Part shown: positions 1 to 9,300 of the stretch, piece by piece
How positions within the stretch are numbered: position 1 is the first letter of the stretch
How the letters are laid out: each line of letters starts with the position of its first letter
Source of the DNA: an uncultured Pigmentiphaga sp.
GTDB taxonomy: Bacteria > Pseudomonadota > Gammaproteobacteria > Burkholderiales > Burkholderiaceae_B
Direction of reading: 5' to 3'
Length of the DNA stretch: 25,789 nucleotides
Assembly (NCBI GenBank): GCA_937891425.1
Contig: CALAGD010000068.1
Location: forward strand, 1-25,789
Notes under the pieces: model-generated
The model's database searches: none
The model's input: only the letters and a program-made list of their open reading frames with translations
What the model was told of the DNA's origin: nothing
Position numbers and translations under genes: made by a program

Positions 1-939
1 ATCGACGCGTCAGGGGATGGAGACCTCGCGGTACTGGCCGGTGCCTCGTACCAGAGTGGCGAGAACGGGCAGTTCCAGCCCGTGTCCGTCATGTTCCGCA
101 TGGCCGGCGTCAACACGCATCCCCTGCTGGATTTCGTATGCGCGCACCCAGAGCACTTCGCCCTGGGAGAGAGCTCCGCCATACGCGGCGGGAGAACCGA
201 CCAGGAAATCGCGCGCGAGCTCAAGGCACAGGGTCAGCCGACGGTTTTCCTGAAAGGCAACGGTCCGCTGCTGGCCGAGGCGATCCAGCAGGGTCGCATG
301 TTCCCGACCGCCCTGATCATGATCCAGCCCACTTCGACGGCACGTCGCGAGGTCTGTCTCAATACCACGCGCGTGGCCAACCTGGACGCGACGAAGACCC
401 TGGACCTCAGTGCCGCACTGGGCCCTCTGACCGTACAGGTGGAGACCTGCGTCGATTTCATGCGCAGCGAAGTGCCTGGTTTCGAGCACGCGCATCTGTC
501 GGGTGTAGCGCCACGCATCGGCATCCGTGAAACGCGCCGTATCGAAGCCGACGAAACACTGACCCAGGAAGATGTGCTGCGCGCGCGCAAACGCGAAGAC
601 GGCATCGGCAAGGGCGCCCATCACGTCGACATTCACCAGGACGGAATCGGGCAGATCCGCATACCCGTCGACGACGGCGGCTCCTACGACATTCCCTGGG
701 GTTGCCTGCTGCCCCGTGGCCTCCACAACGTCATTCTCGCAGGTCGCTGCATTTCTGCCGACCGCCCGGCGCACGGATCGGTGCGCGTGATGGGGCCCTG
801 CATGGCCATGGGGCATGCCGCGGGAGACGCAGCCGCGCTCATGCTGCACTACGGGCTGCCCGATGCGCGTCAGCTCGACGTACAGGTTCTGCGTCAGCGC
901 CTGCGTGACGAAGGCGCGATTCTGGACGGCACACACTAG
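1..939 (+). CDS. FAD-dependent oxidoreductase, C-terminal part (5' truncated by window edge)
   Basis: The frame is open from base 1, so the start lies outside the window; 312 codons are visible, ending in TAG. A GDGDLA motif near the visible N-terminus, followed by a conserved FRMAGV segment, matches the FAD-binding part of the FAD_oxidored (PF12831-type) family. Near the C-terminus an ILAGRCISADRPAHGSVR stretch and an MGHAAGDAAAL stretch are the usual closing FAD-contacting elements of such flavoproteins. The N-terminal Rossmann GxGxxG motif is not in view. The substrate is unknown; members of this family oxidise small organic molecules. The next gene, a Bug-type solute receptor, starts 53 bp downstream with no clear promoter between, so the two probably form an operon that takes up and oxidises one organic compound. 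That pairing is inference. Confidence 0.85.
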   Translation: MDASGDGDLAVLAGASYQSGENGQFQPVSVMFRMAGVNTHPLLDFVCAHPEHFALGESSAIRGGRTDQEIARELKAQGQPTVFLKGNGPLLAEAIQQGRMFPTALIMIQPTSTARREVCLNTTRVANLDATKTLDLSAALGPLTVQVETCVDFMRSEVPGFEHAHLSGVAPRIGIRETRRIEADETLTQEDVLRARKREDGIGKGAHHVDIHQDGIGQIRIPVDDGGSYDIPWGCLLPRGLHNVILAGRCISADRPAHGSVRVMGPCMAMGHAAGDAAALMLHYGLPDARQLDVQVLRQRLRDEGAILDGTH

Positions 940-992
940 TCACGAAACACCGGTCTTGCGCCGGACCCAAAGCCCGATACAAGGAGGAGATC

Positions 993-2000
993 ATGTTCCT
1001 GCATTTCGTTTCCCGGCTCAGCCACCGGTCAGTAACCCGCGCGATTGCCGGGTTTGCCGCAGGGCTGACGTTGGCCGTGGCGCCCGCTGCAACGAGCGCT
1101 GCAGAGCCCTACCCCACCCAGCCCATACGCATCATCGTCCCGTTCGGTGCCGGCGGCCTCACCGACATCCTTGCCCGGCTGATCGCGGAACAGCTGAGCG
1201 TCAATGAAGGCTGGCAGGTCGTGGTGGAGAACAAGACCGGTGCGGGGGGCAACATCGGCGCGGCAGAAGTGGCACGCAGCAAACCCGATGGTCACACCCT
1301 GCTGATGGGATCCATCGGTACCAACGCCACCAACCCGTTCATGTACCGCAACATGCCCTACGACGCCGCGAAAGACTTCACCCCCATCACCATGGCGGCT
1401 TCGGGAACGCTCTTGCTGGTCATGGCACCCGACCTGCCCATCACGAACATGACCGAACTGGTGGAATACGCGCGCAAGAACCCGGGCAAGCTGCACTATG
1501 CCTCGGGTGGCATGGGTGCCTCCCAGCACCTTGCCGGCGAACTGCTGAAGTCCATGGCAAAGATCGACATCGAACATGTACCCTACAAAGGCCTGGCACC
1601 CGCCATTCCTGATGTCATTTCGGGACGCGTCGCAATGACCTTCGACATGGCCACCGCCCTGCCCTATGTGAAACAGGGCAAGCTGCGGGCGATCGCCGTC
1701 GCCAACCCCCAGCGGTCCTCTGCACTGCCGGATGTACCCACCATTGGCGAGACCATCCCGGGTTACGCGGCCAGTGCCTGGTACGGCCTGTTTGCCCCTG
1801 CTGGCACACCCGCTCCCGTGGTGCAGCAGCTCAACACTGCTGTCACCAAGATCCTGAACTCGCCCGCTGTGAAGGAAAAACTGCTGGCCATGGGCGCGGA
1901 AGCCTCGCCAAGCACTCCCGAGGAAGCTCGCGAATTCGTGCAGGCCGAAACCGAGAAGTGGGGCAAGGTGTTGAAGGAAATCAACATCCAGCTGGACTGA
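993..2000 (+). CDS. Bug-family tripartite tricarboxylate transporter substrate-binding protein
   Basis: This 335-aa protein is a periplasmic solute receptor of the Bug (TctC-like) family, which is greatly expanded in Burkholderiales. The start is supported by a near-perfect Shine-Dalgarno AAGGAGG 6 bases upstream. Residues 1-36 form a signal peptide: basic start, hydrophobic core AGFAAGLTLAVAPA, and a cleavage site near ATSA-AEPYP. The mature protein begins with the family signature YPTQPIRIIVPFGAGG (about 40-55). It continues with the VENKTGAGGNIG loop that shapes the ligand pocket and the VPYKGLAPAIPDVISGRV segment at mid-length. Length is typical. No TctA/TctB membrane subunits are nearby, which is common for orphan Bug proteins. 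The ligand cannot be read from sequence; carboxylates or amino-acid-like compounds are usual. It is probably co-transcribed with the upstream flavoprotein. Confidence 0.93.
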   Translation: MFLHFVSRLSHRSVTRAIAGFAAGLTLAVAPAATSAAEPYPTQPIRIIVPFGAGGLTDILARLIAEQLSVNEGWQVVVENKTGAGGNIGAAEVARSKPDGHTLLMGSIGTNATNPFMYRNMPYDAAKDFTPITMAASGTLLLVMAPDLPITNMTELVEYARKNPGKLHYASGGMGASQHLAGELLKSMAKIDIEHVPYKGLAPAIPDVISGRVAMTFDMATALPYVKQGKLRAIAVANPQRSSALPDVPTIGETIPGYAASAWYGLFAPAGTPAPVVQQLNTAVTKILNSPAVKEKLLAMGAEASPSTPEEAREFVQAETEKWGKVLKEINIQLD

Positions 2001-2129
2001 CGTCCATCCTGCCCACCGGGCTAGGGTGCATGGCGCACTCCGCTGCGCCCCCCTGCGCCCGGTCTCCGCTACGGTACCGCGCGCATGCGGCAGACGCTGC
2101 AGGCCGCCGCGCACGCGTGACGACCGTGA

Positions 2130-2870
2130 TCAGTCTTCTGCCCAGGTCACGACGTTGTCGATGGGCTCGCGCCGCGTGCGGAAGCTGTTGGCGGGATGCC
2201 CAGCATCCTCATAGCCAAACGAGATCGCGCACACGACCAGCCGGTCGTCGCCGATCCCGAAGTATTCACGAATGAATGGTGCGTACCCGGCCAGCGCCGC
2301 CTGGGCAATGCTGGCGACCCCCAGGCTTTGCGCAGCCAGCATGAAATGCGACACATAACCGCCGCAATCGATGGCGCCATAGGGGCCAAGACATTCCGGC
2401 GTGGTGATGATCGCCACGTGGGGCGCGCCAAACAGGCGGAAGTTCTCGAACGCCTGGCGCGCTGATGCTGCGCGGTCACCGCGCTGCACGCCCACGGCCT
2501 CATACAGCGCGAAGCCGCATTCGCGTCGGCGCTCGCGATAACGCCCGACGTACTCGCGCGGGAACGGGATGTCAGGCTGTTCGTGCCCGGTCTGCTGCAC
2601 ATGCGCCATGAGGGCCTCGCGAAACCGGTCGGTGGCCGCGCCGGACGTGATGACCACATCCCATGCCTGCGAATTGCACCATGACGGCGTACGCTGGGCG
2701 AGCTCCAGAATGCGGCGGATATCCTCCTTGGGAACCGGGCGAGGCAGAAAGGCGCGACAGCTGTATCGTCGTTGCGCGATCTGCATCAGGGTCGAGTACT
2801 CGTGTGTTTCGTTCGGCGTGGATACTGCCATCTCGTCGGAATGCTCCATCATGGTTCCAGTGTGGTTCAT
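2130..2870 (-). CDS. Nitroreductase-family protein
   Basis: This is a 246-aa FMN-dependent nitroreductase-fold protein. The N-terminal half carries the FMN phosphate/isoalloxazine binding element RRYSCRAFLPRPVP (about 34-47), then a helix with the PSWCNSQAW segment (about 62-70) that normally contacts FMN. The middle holds APHVAIITT, and a glycine-rich YGAIDCGGYVSHFMLAAQSLG region typical of the dimer/FMN site follows. The C-terminal VVCAISFGYED is the usual closing strand. Such enzymes use NAD(P)H to reduce nitro groups, quinones or related acceptors in the cytoplasm; the real substrate is unknown. The start is uncertain: ATGs at 2870, 2852, 2849 and 2831 are all in frame and none has a strong ribosome site. 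Convergent with the Bug gene and divergent from the CopD-like gene. Confidence 0.9.
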   Translation of the reverse strand: MNHTGTMMEHSDEMAVSTPNETHEYSTLMQIAQRRYSCRAFLPRPVPKEDIRRILELAQRTPSWCNSQAWDVVITSGAATDRFREALMAHVQQTGHEQPDIPFPREYVGRYRERRRECGFALYEAVGVQRGDRAASARQAFENFRLFGAPHVAIITTPECLGPYGAIDCGGYVSHFMLAAQSLGVASIAQAALAGYAPFIREYFGIGDDRLVVCAISFGYEDAGHPANSFRTRREPIDNVVTWAED

Positions 2871-2905
2871 CGGCAGTGTTGGTACGGGACGACGCGGTCA
2901 CTTCG

Positions 2906-2935
2906 ATTGAACCCGATGCACTGCCTCTTTGACAA
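2906..2935 (-). promoter_or_regulatory. Candidate promoter for the nitroreductase gene
   Basis: Read on the - strand, TTGTCA (2935-2930, five of six to the sigma-70 -35 box) is followed after 18 bases by TTCAAT (2911-2906, four of six to the -10 box). This would start RNA about 30 bases before the 2870 ATG. It is only a consensus match, with no other support. Confidence 0.35.
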
Positions 2936-3039
2936 GCCTGCGCATCGCGCGGCCCTCCCACGAGGCAGCAATGGAGGTATCCGGCCATGCCCGAGATGCG
3001 TACACTTGAATGCCGGGTGGACCAACTGACAACGGCACC

Positions 3040-3477
3040 ATGAGTACCTATTTCTTCCTCCTGCTGCTGCACCTGTTTGCAGCGCTGCTGTTCGTGGGCA
3101 CCGTGCTCTTCGAGCTGACCGTGCTGCGCCCGGTTTTCAGAAACCTACCGGAAAATCAGGAGCGCACCATCGAGAAGGCCATCGGCCAACGCATCGTACG
3201 CGTGCTTCCGGCCGCGCTGGTCGTGCTGTACCTGGCGGGCATAGGCCTGGCGTGGCACCACCGGGCAGCACTGGCGCATCCGTTTTCCAGCACATTTGCC
3301 ACCCTGCTGTGGCTGAAGATCGTGCTGGCGATCAGCGTACTGGGCCACGTCGTCGTGGCCATGCGCTGGCGCCGTCGCAACCTGCTGCACGGAACGCGCT
3401 CGCGCCGCCTGCATTACAGCGTGTATGTGCACATGCTGCTCATCGTGGTGCTGGCCAAAGCAATGTTCTACCTGTAG
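3040..3477 (+). CDS. CopD-like small integral membrane protein
   Basis: A 145-aa, very hydrophobic protein. Four membrane segments are visible at about 4-27, 54-72, 85-108 and 124-144, joined by short basic loops. The first helix pair contains H11 and the third and fourth contain further His and Met residues. This resembles the CopD copper-resistance domain and related small DUF2269-like membrane proteins, but the resemblance is general, and copper transport is not shown. I chose ATG 3040 (MSTYFF) because the protein then begins directly with the first helix. An in-frame ATG at 3010 would add ten polar residues; neither start has a good ribosome site. Its stop lies 12 bp from the stop of the convergent BenE gene. 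Confidence 0.75.
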   Translation: MSTYFFLLLLHLFAALLFVGTVLFELTVLRPVFRNLPENQERTIEKAIGQRIVRVLPAALVVLYLAGIGLAWHHRAALAHPFSSTFATLLWLKIVLAISVLGHVVVAMRWRRRNLLHGTRSRRLHYSVYVHMLLIVVLAKAMFYL

Positions 3478-3489
3478 CGGGAGCACGGC

Positions 3490-4683
3490 TTACCGGCGGC
3501 GCCACGGCTTGTGCAGCACCACGTACGCCACGGAACCGATGACTACCCCCCAGAAGGCCGACGCCAGGCCGAGGAAGTTCATGCCGGACGCCGTCGCCAG
3601 GAACGTGATGATGGCCGCTTCGCGCCCCTCGGTGTCGGCCATGGCCGTGACCACGTTGGACAGGATCGCGCCGATGAGCGCAAGCCCGGCGAGAATGGCC
3701 ACGAACTGCGTGGGCAACGAGGTGAACAGTACGACGATGGTGCCCGCGCACAGCCCCCCCACCAGATAGAAGAAGCCGTTGGACAGACCGGCAACGTAGC
3801 GCTGCGCCGGATTCTCGTGTGCGTCGCGGCCGGTGCACAGCGCTGCGGTAATGGCCGCGATGACGATGGTAATGCCGCCGACGAAGGCCACGAGCAGTGA
3901 TACCAGTGAGGTCGTCGTGATGATCGGCCGCGCAGGAATATTGTAACCATCGAGACGCAGGATGGTCATGCCGGGCAGGAACTGCCCGGTCAGGCTGACC
4001 AGCACCAGAGGCAGAGCCAGGCTCAGGGTAGCCGCCCAGCTCCATTCGGGCCGGATGATCTCCGGCAGGGTGACACCAAGCCGCACGTGCTGCAGATCAA
4101 TGTTGCCCGCCGCCCACGACAGCATGACCCCCGTCAGCAGCACCAGCACGATGGCATACCGCGGGGTGAAGCGGCGGAAAAGGATGTAAGCCGCGATCAT
4201 GCCGAATGCCAGTACGGGCATTTCACCGGCAGCCCTGAAGGCACCTACGCCGAACTGGAACAGGATGCCGGCCATCATGCCGGCAGCGATACCCTGCGGA
4301 ATGAGCCGGATGATGCGGTCGAAGTAGCCACTGAGGCCGATCACGAGCAGCACGGCGCCAGCCGTGAGATACGCTCCGATGGCCTCGTTCAGTGACAGGC
4401 CGGGGAAAAGCGTCACCAGCAGGGCGGTACCAGGGGCTGACCAGGCGGTGACGATGGGTGCCCGCAGCCACCAGCTGAGCAGTATGCCTGACACACCGGC
4501 GCCAATGGAAATGCCCCATACCCACGACGCCAGCATCTCGTGTGACACGCCCGCCGATTCAGCAGCCTGGAAAACAATGGCCAGCGGCCCGGAATACGAC
4601 ACCAGCACAGCAAAAAAACCGGCGGCCACGGCCGATATGGACCAGTCGTGTGCCGCGCGCGTCGTCGAGATCGGAGTTCGCAT
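3490..4683 (-). CDS. benE: BenE-family benzoate/H+ symporter-like protein
   Basis: A 397-aa membrane protein with about twelve hydrophobic segments, matching the BenE family. Its members import benzoate or related aromatic acids with protons. Family-like stretches are AGFFAVLVSYSGPLAIVFQAA near the N-terminus, TAWSAPGTALL in helix 3, IPQGIAAGMMAGILFQFGV at mid-protein, and AALCTGRDAHENPAQRYVAG in a cytoplasmic loop. The start at 4683 (MRTPIS) is preferred over the longer frame because AGGAGG lies 6 bases upstream. A 29-codon ORF with its own ribosome site ends 8 bases before this ATG, so translation may be coupled. No benzoate-degradation genes are in the window, so the real substrate is open. 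Confidence 0.9.
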   Translation of the reverse strand: MRTPISTTRAAHDWSISAVAAGFFAVLVSYSGPLAIVFQAAESAGVSHEMLASWVWGISIGAGVSGILLSWWLRAPIVTAWSAPGTALLVTLFPGLSLNEAIGAYLTAGAVLLVIGLSGYFDRIIRLIPQGIAAGMMAGILFQFGVGAFRAAGEMPVLAFGMIAAYILFRRFTPRYAIVLVLLTGVMLSWAAGNIDLQHVRLGVTLPEIIRPEWSWAATLSLALPLVLVSLTGQFLPGMTILRLDGYNIPARPIITTTSLVSLLVAFVGGITIVIAAITAALCTGRDAHENPAQRYVAGLSNGFFYLVGGLCAGTIVVLFTSLPTQFVAILAGLALIGAILSNVVTAMADTEGREAAIITFLATASGMNFLGLASAFWGVVIGSVAYVVLHKPWRRR

Positions 4684-4691
4684 GGGCCCTC

Positions 4692-4781
4692 CTACCCGAC
4701 CTGCCGGGTTGCATGTTCGCGCCAATGCATTCGGGCAAGCCAGACTGCCCTCGCAACCGACAGGGTCTCCTCAACCGACAT
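4692..4781 (-). CDS. Possible 29-aa leader peptide or small protein upstream of benE
   Basis: On the - strand an ATG at 4781 is preceded by a strong purine-rich ribosome site (AAGGGAGGAGAGC directly before ATG). The frame runs 29 codons to a TAG at 4694-4692. That TAG overlaps the start of the AGGAGG used by benE, whose ATG is 8 bases further on. The predicted peptide starts MSVEETLSVARAVW and ends REHATRQVG; it has no membrane segment and no family I recognise. The arrangement (strong site, short ORF, stop touching the next ribosome site) is typical of translational coupling or a leader peptide. It could also be chance in GC-rich DNA, since only 29 codons are involved. Confidence 0.4.
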   Translation of the reverse strand: MSVEETLSVARAVWLARMHWREHATRQVG

Positions 4782-4843
4782 GCTCTCCTCCCTTTTGTCT
4801 GTTCTGCTGAAGATGAACCGATTCGGACAGTGCTGTGCCGGGC

Positions 4844-6280
4844 CTACTCTCCGTTCGCAGTGCTTTCCTGCTGGCCGGTCGAGCCAGTGCGCTTTCGTCT
4901 GACCGACTTGCGCGCGGCTTTCCGGGCGGGCCGCCCGCTACCCGGTTCGCCTCCGTCGCTCGCTACCGACCCGGACGCCTGCGGCGATTCCAATTCGGCC
5001 GGCATTTCCGTGGTTCGGAGCGACTGCGGGTTACCTTCGCCCGGTACCGGCGGCACGCTTGCTGCGGGTACGCTCTTCTCGCCGGGCAGGCCCGCATCGG
5101 ATGACGCTGCAGCGTCCGTGGTCGCCGTCACCATTGCGCCCGCCGTGCCATCTGCTTGCACCGCGGACCGGGCCGCACGGGGCGACTGCTTCCTGGCCGG
5201 ACGGCGCGCAGTCTTCCCGGTAGCACCGTCTGCCGAACGGTCCCCCTCCTCCAATCGGGATGCGTCGGGCGCAGTACCTTGGGCGGGCACCGCAGCCTGC
5301 GCCGGTTCGTTGTGAGCACTCGCCACGGCCCGCTCGGCATCCTGTGCGCCCGCCTCCGTGGCATGTCCGCTGCCCGCGGCCGGCCGACGCCCTTGTCCGA
5401 ACCGGCGGGCCGACCCCTGCCCGGCGGGTGCGTGCGCTTCTGCATGCTCGGCAACATCATCATCGCCGTCGTCGCGCCGATACACGTATGTACCCGATTT
5501 CTCATCACGCCCAACTTCCAGCAAGCCACGTTTCTGTGCAGCTTCGAGCAGGTTGCCGAACGCCCGGAAACCATAATACGACTCGTTGAAATCCGGCCGG
5601 CGCCGTTTGATGGCATCTTTCAGGGCAGAGGCCCAGATCTTACCGCGGTCGCCACGCTCGGCCGTAAGCGCTTCATAGGTGTCGACCGCCAGTTCGATGG
5701 CCTCGAGGCGGCGTGCCTCGAGATCGTCCCTGCTGGGGCGCTCGCCCTCGGCCTTCCTGCCAGTGACCGCAAGGCGTGCATCACGCCGGTCGTGACCTGG
5801 CTGGGCGCGGACCAGATCATCGTAAAAAATGAACTCGTCGCAGTTGGCCACGAACAGGTCTGACGTGGACCGTTTCACGCCCACACCAATGACGCGCCTG
5901 GCATTCTCCCGCAGTTTTGACACCAGGGGCGAGAAATCGGAATCTCCGCTGACGATGACGAAGGTGTCGACATGGGCCTTCGTGTAGCACAGGTCGAGCG
6001 CATCGACCACCATGCGAATGTCGGCCGAATTCTTCCCCGACTGCCTTACGTGCGGTATCTCAATGAGCTCGAAATTTGCCTCGTGCATGGAGGCCTTGAA
6101 CGCCTTGTAACGCTCCCAGTCGCAGTAGGCCTTCTTGACGACGATGCTCCCCTTGAGCAGCAATCGCTCCAGCACGCGCTTGATATCGAACTTCTCGTAT
6201 TTGGCATCGCGCACCCCCAGGGCGACGTTCTCGAAATCGCAGAACACCGCCATGCTGGCGCTTTCATTGGATGAGGCCAT
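4844..6280 (-). CDS. NYN-domain putative RNase with OST-HTH/LOTUS domain and long disordered tail
   Basis: A 478-aa protein in three parts. Residues 10-155 form a NYN (PIN-like) nuclease domain: AVFCDFEN with D15, an SADIRMVVDALD helix with D87 and D93, and the VSGDSDF motif with D113 and D115, the acidic residues expected to hold a catalytic metal. Residues about 188-268 match an OST-HTH/LOTUS RNA-binding domain (basic KDAIKRRRPDFNESYYGF, then FGNLLEAAQKRGLLEV and a YVYR strand). Residues 270-478 are low-complexity, rich in Ala, Pro, Gly, Glu and Arg, and end in a basic RPARKAARKSVRRKR patch. An ATG at 6280 with GGAG 8 bases upstream supports the start. It probably acts on RNA in the cytoplasm. 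NYN-LOTUS pairing is known across bacteria, but its targets are mostly unknown. It is downstream of the oxoprolinase gene (96-bp gap). Confidence 0.88.
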   Translation of the reverse strand: MASSNESASMAVFCDFENVALGVRDAKYEKFDIKRVLERLLLKGSIVVKKAYCDWERYKAFKASMHEANFELIEIPHVRQSGKNSADIRMVVDALDLCYTKAHVDTFVIVSGDSDFSPLVSKLRENARRVIGVGVKRSTSDLFVANCDEFIFYDDLVRAQPGHDRRDARLAVTGRKAEGERPSRDDLEARRLEAIELAVDTYEALTAERGDRGKIWASALKDAIKRRRPDFNESYYGFRAFGNLLEAAQKRGLLEVGRDEKSGTYVYRRDDGDDDVAEHAEAHAPAGQGSARRFGQGRRPAAGSGHATEAGAQDAERAVASAHNEPAQAAVPAQGTAPDASRLEEGDRSADGATGKTARRPARKQSPRAARSAVQADGTAGAMVTATTDAAASSDAGLPGEKSVPAASVPPVPGEGNPQSLRTTEMPAELESPQASGSVASDGGEPGSGRPARKAARKSVRRKRTGSTGQQESTANGE

Positions 6281-6376
6281 TCAGGTAACTCCAAGCGAGA
6301 TGGTTGCGCGTCGCGCGGGCGTCGTCACGAGACGCGTGCGTCAATTGCCTGCAACATTAGCACAGCACGCGCCCGC

Positions 6377-9300
6377 TCAGGAGGCCACCCCATAACCCCC
6401 GCCCCCGGGTGTCTCGACCACGAAGACATCGCCCGGGCGCATCTCCCGTGTGTCGATATGATCCAGCACTTCGACGGTGCCATCGCTTCGTTCCACCCGA
6501 TTCACCCCCGGGGCACCCGGGGCGCCGCCGGCCATGCCGAAAGGCCCCAGTTTCCGGTTATTCGACAGGATCGAGGCCGTCATTTCGTCGAGAAAGCGGA
6601 TACGGCGTACCGCCCCGTCGCCTCCTCGGAAACGCCCCGCCCCGCCCGAACCACGCCGGATCTCGAAGCTCTCCACCAGCACCGGGTACCGACTCTCGAG
6701 CACCTCCGGGTCGGTCAGACGGGAATTCGTCATGGTGCTTTGCACGGCGCCGGTGCCGTCAAAGCCGTTCCCCGCACCGGTGCCACCCGCGATGGTCTCG
6801 TAGTACTGGTAACGCTCGTTACCGAACGTGAAGTTGTTCATCGTGCACTGACTGGCTCCCATGAGCCCCAGCGCACCGTACAGCGCATTCGTGATGCAAG
6901 AGGATGTTTCTACGTTGCCCGCCACTACTGCGGCCGGATACCGAGGGTTCAGCATCGATCCTTCGGGCAGGATCACGTGCAGGGGCTTCAGGCAGCCCGA
7001 ATTCAGTGGAATGTCGTCTTCCACCAGGGTACGGAACACGAAAAGCACGGCGGCCATGGTCACCGCGCGCGGCGCGTTGAAGTTGTTGTCGAGTTGTGCC
7101 GAGGTACCGGTGAAATCGATGGTGGCACCACGCTGCTCGCGATCCACCCGCACTTTCACGCAGATTCTCGCGCCATTGTCCAATGGCAGCACAAACTCGC
7201 CATCGGAGAGGCGGGTGATGGTGCGACGTACGGCTTCCTCGGCATTGTCCTGGACATGCCGCATGTACGCCCGGACCACATCCAGGCCGAACTGGTCGAC
7301 CATGGCGCGCAATTCCTGCACCCCTTTCTCGTTGGCCGCTATCTGCGCACGCAGATCGGCCAGGTTCTGCTCTGGATTCCGCGCCGGATAGGGCCCCAAA
7401 CCCAACAGTTCGCGCATTTCCGCTTCTCGCAGGCGGCCCTCCGCCACGAGCTTGAAATTGTCGATTTGCACGCCCTCTTCCGTAATGTGACGCGAGAACG
7501 GGGGCATTGAACCGGGCGTGATGCCGCCAATGTCGGCATGGTGGCCGCGCGAACCCACGTAGAACAGGAGCTCCTGGCCGTTGCGGTCGAACACCGGCGT
7601 GATGACGGTGACGTCGGGCAGGTGCGTGCCCCCGTTATAGGCATCGTTCAGCACGAATACGTCACCGGGGCGCACATCAGTGTTGCGGGTGATCACCGTC
7701 CGGATCGATTCACTCATGGAGCCCAGATGGACCGGGATATGCGGCGCGTTGGCGATCAGGTTGCCGTCGGCATCAAACACGGCACAGGAAAAATCGAGGC
7801 GCTCCTTGATGTTGACGGAGTGTGCCGTGTTCTGCAATTGCAGGCCCATCTGCTCGGCAATGTTCATGAACAGGTTGTTGAACACTTCCAGCATGATGGG
7901 GTCGGCGTCGGTACCCATGACCCGGCGTTTGGGCCGGGGCTGGACGCGCCTGAGCACGAGATGGTCATAGGGGGTGACCCACGCGACCCAGCCAGGCTCG
8001 ACCACGGTAGTGGCGTTGCGCTCGACGATGACGGCGGGACCGGAGACCTGATGGCCGGGACGCAGCGAATCGCGCATTACGAGCCGGGCATCGCGCCATT
8101 GACCGTCGCAGTACATCCTGACATGGCCGGCATCGGGTGCGTGTCCCTTGGAACATTCGGTCATCGGCTTCTCGACCATGGTCGCACCCGGGTTTGTCAC
8201 TTCCACTGACACGGCTTCAGCGATCAGCTCACGATTCTCCATGACGAATGCAAACCGCTGCCGGTAACTGGCCTCAAAAGCCGCCATCATCTCGTCCACG
8301 CCACCGTAGGGTACGATGAGCGCCGTGTCGGTTCCCTTGTAACGGATATGCACACGCCGCTGCACTGAGATGCGCTCGGGATCAGCCCCCTGGCGCACGA
8401 TCTCGGCGCGCGCGTCGGATTCGAGCCGTTGAAGCGTCTCGGCAACCGCCGTCAGCCCGTCCTGCAACGGAAGCTCGACTGACGCCTCGCGCATCACCCC
8501 CTGGTCGGCCAGGCCGATCCCGTATGCCGACAGCACCCCGGCCAGCGGATGGATGAATACCTCTTCAATGCCCAGTGCATCTGCCACCCTGCAGGCATGC
8601 TGTCCACCTGCCCCCCCGAATGTCTGGAGCACATAGCGGGTAATGTCGTAGCCGCGCGCCACCGAAATGCGTTTGATGGCGTTGGCCATGGCCCCCACCG
8701 CAATGGCAATGCAGCCTTCGGCCACTTCCTCAGGAGTCGAGCGTACCCCCGTGGCCGAGGCGATCTCGTCCGCAAGGCGTGCAAACTCCTGCCGCACGAC
8801 CTCGGCATCAAGCGGCTGGTTTCCTTCCGGACCAAAGACCGCGGGGAAATATGCCGGCTGGATCTTGCCCAACAGGACATTGGCATCGGTGATGGTCAAC
8901 GGCCCGCCTCGCCGGTAGCACGCCGGGCCGGGATTCGCGCCTGCACTCTCCGGTCCCACGCGCAGCCGCCCACCATCGAACCGGATGACCGAACCGCCGC
9001 CGGCCGCCACCGTATGGATGCTCATCATGGGAGTACGCATGCGTACTCCGGCCACCTGGGTTTCGAAACTGCGCTCGAACTCTCCCGCGTAGTGGCTGAC
9101 GTCCGTTGACGTTCCACCCATGTCGAATCCCACGACCCGACGGAAGCCGGCGAGTTCGGCCGTGCGCGCCATGCCCACGATGCCTCCGGCTGGCCCGGAA
9201 AGAATCGCATCCTTGCCCTGGAAGGAATCGGCCTTGCACAGGCTGCCCGACGACTGCATGAAATACAGCGGCACCCCGGGCATCTGGCTGACGACCTGCT

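Noticed and set aside
2001..2129. GC-rich self-complementary patches after the Bug gene, possible terminator
   Set aside because: No stem longer than four or five pairs and no U-run were found, so a terminator cannot be supported.
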